A stretch of 23,811 bases of DNA, from the IMG/VR virus record IMGVR_UViG_3300023119_000124, positions 1-23,811 of that record, one strand, 5' to 3'. Positions 19,154 to 23,811 of the stretch are shown here, piece after piece; the stretch's first letter is position 1; the number at the start of each line of letters is the position of its first letter. Source of the stretch: a virus. The position numbers were made by a program, and so were the translations under genes. The notes under the pieces were generated by a model that saw only the letters and a program-made list of their open reading frames with translations, was not told the DNA's origin and did no database searches.

Positions 19154-21183
19154 GCATTATTTTGTTGTTTCATACGCATTTGTTCAATAACAATCTTTTC
19201 ATTAGAGTCAATGTCTTTTTCTTTTAGCAACAACTCTGCTACCTTTGCTCTCTTTTGAAACTCATTATCGTCTTTAGCGTTGATGTTAGCTGATAGGTTT
19301 CTAATAATGTCTGACTTAACTTTGTCATCCATCAATGATGCTTCTACCAGTAACTTCTGCGCTCTAGCTTGAGCTTCTTCAGCGTCAGCAGCAGACTCAG
19401 CAGCCCTAGCGTTAAGCTCGTTAGCCTGAGCCTGAACAAGAGCCATTTGCAACTGCTGTGCTTGTTGTTGCATTTCTTGCGCTGCTGGATCAGGTTGTGA
19501 CATCTGATCTAACTGCATCATTAACTGCTCTTTGTTAAGTAGTCCTGATGTACTAATAATGCTTCTCAACAATATAGGTACGATAGGAGATTGTGGTCCA
19601 AGGGTCTGCATAAGACCAATTAGCTGCTGTTGCTCGTATTCCCTTGCAATAGCACCAATAGAAGACATCGTAGTAAACTTAAAGTCTTTCATTGGATAAC
19701 GATCAGGATCAAACTGCATATATCGATACGCAACCTTCTTCACCATAGGAATGATGAAGTCATCCTGAAACGATGCCATTGCCACCTTGTTCTTCTTGAC
19801 AATAGCTGACATAGCCAATGACATACCCATACCATTGTTTTGTCCTGCTGTAGATGCTGCACTCTTGACCAACTCTGACGAGTCTAGTGTGCCTGTAGCC
19901 TGCAACAACATTGCTTCAAACCCTTTGGCTGTCTCATAGTTTGAAACGTCAGTAGAACCAAATTTAAACGGTTGGAGGATTTCGGCAGGGTTGCCATTAG
20001 TTAGAACGTTTTTACCAGGTCTAACTTCGAACTTCATGCCTCTCGGCAATCTTGTAGCATCAATGCCCATCATAGGCGCAGTAGTTAACGCCAGAGAGTC
20101 CATGTGAGACCGTAGCTGGGCATCAATAGCTTTTTGCATATTGTACCCCTTCTCAACCGTTCCAACGCCGTAGAAGCGTCCAGGACGGACTTCAGGTCTA
20201 TATGCAATGATCGGTCTATCTTCCATCATGTATGGGGATGCTTCTGCTTTTAGTAGATGCTGATCGTTAGCAATAACAATAATAGCCTCTACCAAATCAG
20301 TTACTCTATCAGCAGCAGAATCTTCTGGGAATAGGTCAACTACTTCATCCCCTTCGTTTTCTAGTTGCTCTAGGTATTCTCTAGGTACAAGACCATAGTA
20401 ACGCATGACCTTGACTTTATCGTCTTGATACGATGTAGATTCAACTTTACTTGCTTCTAAATCGTCTGACTCGTAATGAGGCTCAATGTCACACTTACGA
20501 TAAATACCAGACTCAATACCTTTAACAACTTGATACAAGCTAACGTACTCTTCTACTGCTACACCTAGTGACTCATCAATAGAATCAGCGTTAGGATCAA
20601 TCAGTAAATTTCTTGGGTGTACCGGCTTGACTTTTACAGTTACTTTTTCTTGTTCTGTTACTCCAACAGCAGCCATTTGTTCTCCTGGCATTTGCTGTGT
20701 TGTTGGAATACGCTCCATTTCTGTTTTAACAAGAACTTCGCCTACACCAGTACCATAGATTTCAGCTAACTTAACAATAGTAGTGACGTTGTTAATGTAT
20801 GCATTGTTATGCGTGTCTTCCATAAGAAGAGCTTGCATAATTTCAACGTCAGTTCTATCTTGGTCAGCTAAATCATCGATTACTTCAAAGAGTTTACCAG
20901 ATCCTGCAAAGCCTTCCATAGTTTCTGCAACCCTGTTATCAACAGCTTGACGAGTTGCAGGACTAATGATTTTGCTACGTTCACTGTCCCTAGTACGATC
21001 TTCAGAAGCCCAGATACCATAATAAATCCTTTCATATTCATCCCATTTCTGTTCGTAATTAGTATCACGCCAGTCTCTCCACTTGTCACAGTGTTCAACT
21101 ACAAATGATACTAGCTCTTTATCACTCTCAGTAACTTCGTACTCTTCTACTGATTGTAATTCTTCATTGTATTGTTCAGCCAT
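19150..21183 (-). CDS. Portal protein (head-tail connector)
   Basis: 677 residues, a typical size for podovirus portals of the P22-like structural class. Marks seen: an acidic start, then WRDWRDTNYEQKWDEYERIY, SKIISPATRQAVDNRVAETM, EIYGTGVGEVLVKTEMERIP, VHPRNLLIDPNADSIDESLG and IIAYRPEVRPGRFYGVGTVE with the following NMQKAIDAQLRSHMD, all in portal order. The C-terminal 140 residues are Gln/Ala-rich helix (EMQQQAQQLQMALVQAQANE and onward), likely a barrel or coiled coil reaching into the head. A twelve-copy ring would form the packaging vertex and DNA gate. AGGAAATAAT precedes the ATG. Its last codons contain the -35 box of the downstream promoter. Identity is confident from motif order and from the place between terminase and capsid genes. 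Confidence 0.9.
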   Translation of the reverse strand: MAEQYNEELQSVEEYEVTESDKELVSFVVEHCDKWRDWRDTNYEQKWDEYERIYYGIWASEDRTRDSERSKIISPATRQAVDNRVAETMEGFAGSGKLFEVIDDLADQDRTDVEIMQALLMEDTHNNAYINNVTTIVKLAEIYGTGVGEVLVKTEMERIPTTQQMPGEQMAAVGVTEQEKVTVKVKPVHPRNLLIDPNADSIDESLGVAVEEYVSLYQVVKGIESGIYRKCDIEPHYESDDLEASKVESTSYQDDKVKVMRYYGLVPREYLEQLENEGDEVVDLFPEDSAADRVTDLVEAIIVIANDQHLLKAEASPYMMEDRPIIAYRPEVRPGRFYGVGTVEKGYNMQKAIDAQLRSHMDSLALTTAPMMGIDATRLPRGMKFEVRPGKNVLTNGNPAEILQPFKFGSTDVSNYETAKGFEAMLLQATGTLDSSELVKSAASTAGQNNGMGMSLAMSAIVKKNKVAMASFQDDFIIPMVKKVAYRYMQFDPDRYPMKDFKFTTMSSIGAIAREYEQQQLIGLMQTLGPQSPIVPILLRSIISTSGLLNKEQLMMQLDQMSQPDPAAQEMQQQAQQLQMALVQAQANELNARAAESAADAEEAQARAQKLLVEASLMDDKVKSDIIRNLSANINAKDDNEFQKRAKVAELLLKEKDIDSNEKIVIEQMRMKQQNNA

Positions 21184-21194
21184 ATTATTTCCTA

Positions 21195-23180
21195 TTAAGG
21201 TGTAGCGTAATCAAATGGATCTTTTAGTAAAGGGTTAGTATAAATGTCATCATCTTGTTCTTCTTGTGATGCTAAAGGTAAAGCAGGCGTTGCACTAAAC
21301 AAAGGCTGTCCTTTTTCTTTTATATCTTCAGCCATTTTTTTAGGGATCTTAAATTGAAAATACTCAATTTTCTTTCCATCAATATCTAACTCTTTTGTAG
21401 TAACTTTTGCGCCATACTCTTTACCTAATTTGTTTAAAATAGCAGGATTAACTTCATCGTATTCAAAATCAAAACCTTTACCACCTAATTTAAAGTCAGT
21501 TGTAAACTCAGTCTCAATAGGAGAGTCTAAAATCTCATTCGCTATTTCTTCAGGTATAACATTTTTTAATTTTTTGTTTACAAACTCAGCATCGTAATCT
21601 TCTCTTGAAGTTTTTACAATTTTTCCGTCTTTTCCTACATAAAGAAGAATATTACCTTCATTTGCTTTTACAGGCGTTAAATCAACAGAATAAGCTAATT
21701 CTTTATCTTTTCTCCAAGAATCTTTAACGTCTAAAGAATATCTTAATTTAGGATCAACTACAGAAATTTTCATATTAGATAAAGGTTCGGCTGTTATGGA
21801 CTCTACTTTAAGACCTTTATTCCATCTTTCTTTTTGAAGACTTGCTTTAGAAAACCCTAGTGTATCTATTCCATCGTCAACTGCTTGTTGAAGTATTCTT
21901 TTTAGTGTTGTTTTTTGCTGTACTCTAAAGAAAGGATTATTACCAACAGTATTTTTGTTTAAAGCATCAACTTTATTCCAAGCGTCTTGATACGAGCCTT
22001 CAAAAGTATCTACTACTTCATTAGTTTTAATGTCAACAAATTCAAAATTATTATTGTCAACTTTATTTAAAGTTACTAAGTTTCCAAAACCTGTTCTTTT
22101 TCCTTCTTGACCCCAATCATATTGCACTTCTTCAACAAACCTAATAGGAGTTCCTTCTGCGTCTACTCTTTCATTAGTACGCCAATGAGCAAAATAATCT
22201 TTTTCAGGATAATGCGATTCAAATTTAAAACCACTACTTTTTTCAACAGCTTGTTTTTTTATCCACAAAGAATTAAATTCATTTATTTCTTCTGGAGACC
22301 TATCAATATCTTTACCGTGTAGTTCATCTAAATAATTGTCATAAAGTTCTTTATATCTTTTTTCATTTTCAGGTGTCCAAGACTTAGCCACTTCTTTATC
22401 TTTATAGTTTTTAATACCTAATGTTGTTTCTTGTAAGTTTTCTCCATTAGGCAAATTATAACTAGCGTGTTCAATGTTTGAAGGAGGACTGTCTGTTCTT
22501 AAACGTTCAATAATATCTACTTTGTTTTTAGAAATAAAATCCTGTACTTCTTCTTTAGTAACATTTTTCTTACTTTTTAACCAGTCAGTTAAACCAGTCC
22601 AATTCATTTCATCTGCTGTAACGTTTGGATTCTTTGAAAACTCATTTATAAACGCTTGACCAGGACCGGCTTTGCGTTTTAAATTTAAACCTTGTTCTTC
22701 AACAGCAGAATAAAAACCATATCTATTTTTTGGAGCAGAAACCCTAGTTGGTTTATTAACAGATTGCAAAGAAGGTGCATTTTCTACTACTTCAGGAATA
22801 ATATTTTTACTTGCAACTTTAGCAGGAGTTCTAAACAAAGAAGAAACTCCTAAAACATCAAAAGGAAGTGTTAATGCATCAAACGTATCAGACAATCTTC
22901 CTTGTTTTATTGCTATTGCAACAGAAGGATCTACCTCAACCATAGGATTATCGTAATACGTTATTGGATAATTGCCTTCTCCCCATTTTTGATATTCTCT
23001 AGCTGCTCCAGGAATTGGAGTAAAATTACTTATTTCTATATCAGTTCTTTCAATAGGAGTTATTGCTCCTACAGAAGCTGCTCCTGGGTCTTGAAACAAA
23101 ACAGGAACATCTTTTATATCTAAACCACCTGAAATTTTATTCAGAAGGTCAACTAAAGTTGTATTAAATAAACCTGCCAT
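21195..23180 (-). CDS. Large polyvalent-protein-associated domain protein, 661 aa
   Basis: Residues from about 150 onward carry a domain I recognise from large polyvalent proteins of phages and conjugative elements: YGFYSAVEEQGLNLKRK, TADEMNWTGLTDWLKSKKNV followed by KEEVQDFI, HWRTNERVDAEG, EVQYDWGQEGKRTGFG, the helix LKRILQQAVDDGIDTLGFS, and near the end LGKEYGAKVTTKELDIDG with IPKKMAEDIKEKGQPLFS. Usually these stretches sit inside multi-thousand-residue ejected proteins; here they form a separate gene. The first 130 residues are a Pro/Asp-rich leader without recognised fold. No catalytic centre can be named. Placed between terminase and portal, it is probably packaged and injected, or acts in the cell at late times. 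Base composition is clearly more A+T-rich than portal or capsid genes, hinting at separate origin. Confidence 0.7.
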   Translation of the reverse strand: MAGLFNTTLVDLLNKISGGLDIKDVPVLFQDPGAASVGAITPIERTDIEISNFTPIPGAAREYQKWGEGNYPITYYDNPMVEVDPSVAIAIKQGRLSDTFDALTLPFDVLGVSSLFRTPAKVASKNIIPEVVENAPSLQSVNKPTRVSAPKNRYGFYSAVEEQGLNLKRKAGPGQAFINEFSKNPNVTADEMNWTGLTDWLKSKKNVTKEEVQDFISKNKVDIIERLRTDSPPSNIEHASYNLPNGENLQETTLGIKNYKDKEVAKSWTPENEKRYKELYDNYLDELHGKDIDRSPEEINEFNSLWIKKQAVEKSSGFKFESHYPEKDYFAHWRTNERVDAEGTPIRFVEEVQYDWGQEGKRTGFGNLVTLNKVDNNNFEFVDIKTNEVVDTFEGSYQDAWNKVDALNKNTVGNNPFFRVQQKTTLKRILQQAVDDGIDTLGFSKASLQKERWNKGLKVESITAEPLSNMKISVVDPKLRYSLDVKDSWRKDKELAYSVDLTPVKANEGNILLYVGKDGKIVKTSREDYDAEFVNKKLKNVIPEEIANEILDSPIETEFTTDFKLGGKGFDFEYDEVNPAILNKLGKEYGAKVTTKELDIDGKKIEYFQFKIPKKMAEDIKEKGQPLFSATPALPLASQEEQDDDIYTNPLLKDPFDYATP

Positions 23181-23181
23181 A

Positions 23182-23502
23182 TTACTTCCTAGGATTAAAG
23201 TCTGCTAAAGGAGTACCAGTTTTATAATTTCTAGCATAAGCTAATGCTTCATCTTCAGAACTAAATTCTTTAAAATTTCCTGTTCTTAGTGCATAATCTC
23301 TAGCAGTTTTAAAATCTTTAAACTCATATAGTTCATTACTAAAAGGTATAAACTGAATCATAGGAAAAGCAATAAATCTACCGTCTACTTCAGTATTTGC
23401 CATTCTGTGAGTAGAAAAAGTACCGTCTTCATTTTCAATAAAAGGATACTTTTCAGGATTCATAACACGATCTATAAATTCTGGTTCTTGTTTTTTAGCC
23501 AT
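23182..23502 (-). CDS. Small protein related to polyvalent-protein modules, 106 aa
   Basis: Begins MAKKQEPEFIDRVMNPEKYP and has ENEDGTFSTHRMANTEVDGR, IAFPMIQFIPFSNELYEFKD, ARDYALRTGNFKEFSSEDEA and LAYARNYKTGTPLADFN. The run DGxxSTxRxMxxEVDGRxxxxPTI, a helix ending in RTG, then FxSxEEAxAYA is a small alpha/beta module common in phage virion proteins and polyvalent proteins, function unknown. It is one base downstream of the terminase stop and directly upstream of the 661-residue gene (stop and next start 1 base apart), so the two probably act together. The module call is by memory. Confidence 0.72.
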   Translation of the reverse strand: MAKKQEPEFIDRVMNPEKYPFIENEDGTFSTHRMANTEVDGRFIAFPMIQFIPFSNELYEFKDFKTARDYALRTGNFKEFSSEDEALAYARNYKTGTPLADFNPRK

Positions 23503-23503
23503 A

Positions 23504-23811
23504 TTAATATCCTGATATAATGTCTAAAGGTTCGTAATCGTCTTCGTAGTCTTCAAAATATACTGCTGCATTAGCTATGTGTGCTATCAAACTTAATGAA
23601 TCTACCATGTCATCGTGAACTCCAGTAGTGGGGAAGTTCAATAGTTCATCCTTAAAACCTGGTATCCAATCGCCATCACAAAGTTCTATCTGCTTGTGTT
23701 CAAATCGTCCTTGTAACGCACCAATAATCTTATCAACCTTACTTTTATTTCCTAACGCTACTTCGTCTATCCTTGGGTAGATCGCCTGTTTTAGCATCAT
23801 CTCTGTGAGAT
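23504..23811 (-). CDS. terL: Terminase large subunit, C-terminal nuclease part (partial)
   Basis: The frame is open to the window edge (codons for Leu-Thr-Glu precede the two Met codons near 23800), so only about 102 C-terminal residues are present. KSKVDKIIGALQGRFEHKQI and GFKDELLNFPTTGVHDDMVD are the end of the RNase-H-like nuclease of phage terminases. The Asp of HDDMVDSLSL is the last catalytic metal-binding residue. The enzyme cuts concatemeric DNA and, through its missing N-terminal ATPase, drives it through the portal. The acidic tail (YFEDYEDDYEPLDIISGY) is variable. Its place upstream of the portal gene agrees. Confidence 0.9.
   Translation of the reverse strand, partial: LTEMMLKQAIYPRIDEVALGNKSKVDKIIGALQGRFEHKQIELCDGDWIPGFKDELLNFPTTGVHDDMVDSLSLIAHIANAAVYFEDYEDDYEPLDIISGY

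Noticed and set aside
16661-23811. A complete PQQ synthesis cluster around the PqqA-like gene
   Set aside because: None of the neighbouring genes resembles PqqB, PqqC, PqqD, PqqE or PqqF; all are structural phage genes or small unknowns.
1-23811. Prophage attachment sites, integrase, IS elements, CRISPR arrays or riboswitches
   Set aside because: No integrase or transposase motifs, no regular direct repeats with spacers, and no leader region large enough for a riboswitch were seen.

Overview
The window is the late half of a short-tailed (podovirus-like) phage genome. Gene content and order resemble the marine HMO-2011-type podoviruses: a terminase, portal, scaffold and capsid block, a T7-like tail adaptor and nozzle, three large Ala/Gln-rich or helical internal proteins, and an adenosylcobalamin-dependent ribonucleotide reductase. 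The genus-level likeness is inference from remembered protein signatures. The outer-membrane-type lipobox in the putative spanin and the PqqA-like peptide both suggest a Gram-negative, probably marine proteobacterial host. I see no integrase, tRNA, CRISPR array or IS element.

Layout. Bases 1-870 (plus strand) hold the 3' end of a class II ribonucleotide reductase and a small HExxH metalloprotease-like gene. Everything from 871 to the right end is on the minus strand, and the two gene sets converge with their stop codons touching. Read in the direction of transcription (right to left), the minus strand runs: the TerL C-terminus; a 106-aa protein; a large polyvalent-domain protein; portal; then a perfect-consensus sigma70-type promoter; a 77-aa protein; a zinc-ribbon protein; scaffold; major capsid protein; and a terminator-like hairpin. 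Immediately after the hairpin comes a 23-codon gene whose product matches PqqA, the precursor peptide of the redox cofactor PQQ. Then follows a roughly 5-kb tail-fibre locus of small paralogous modules, a lysis-type cassette (two membrane/coiled-coil proteins and a lipoprotein with a C-terminal membrane helix), very small basic and Cys-rich proteins, tail adaptor, tail nozzle, a collar-type fibre, three probable internal/ejection proteins, a virion amidase and a last small holin-like protein.

How it fits together. Most minus-strand genes are packed with TAATG, ATGA or TAAATG junctions, so the late region looks like long, translationally coupled messages. The promoter before the 77-aa gene and the hairpin after the capsid gene frame a unit (77-aa protein, zinc ribbon, scaffold, capsid) that could be expressed above the rest. 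The most striking item is the pqqA-like gene. It sits directly behind the hairpin, carries the strongest Shine-Dalgarno sequence I noticed (11 nt complementary to the 16S rRNA tail) and has Glu15 and Tyr19 exactly where PqqE cross-links them. No other pqq gene is in the window, so maturation would need host enzymes.

There is no gene-free stretch longer than 300 bases. The apparent gaps at 871-1026, 9430-9641, 11078-11357 and 16661-16806 each contain one or two short genes. Several starts were moved inward from the longest reading frame because an ATG or well-spaced Shine-Dalgarno sequence sits at a coupled junction. All functional names rest on recognised motifs and gene order; no database search was possible.
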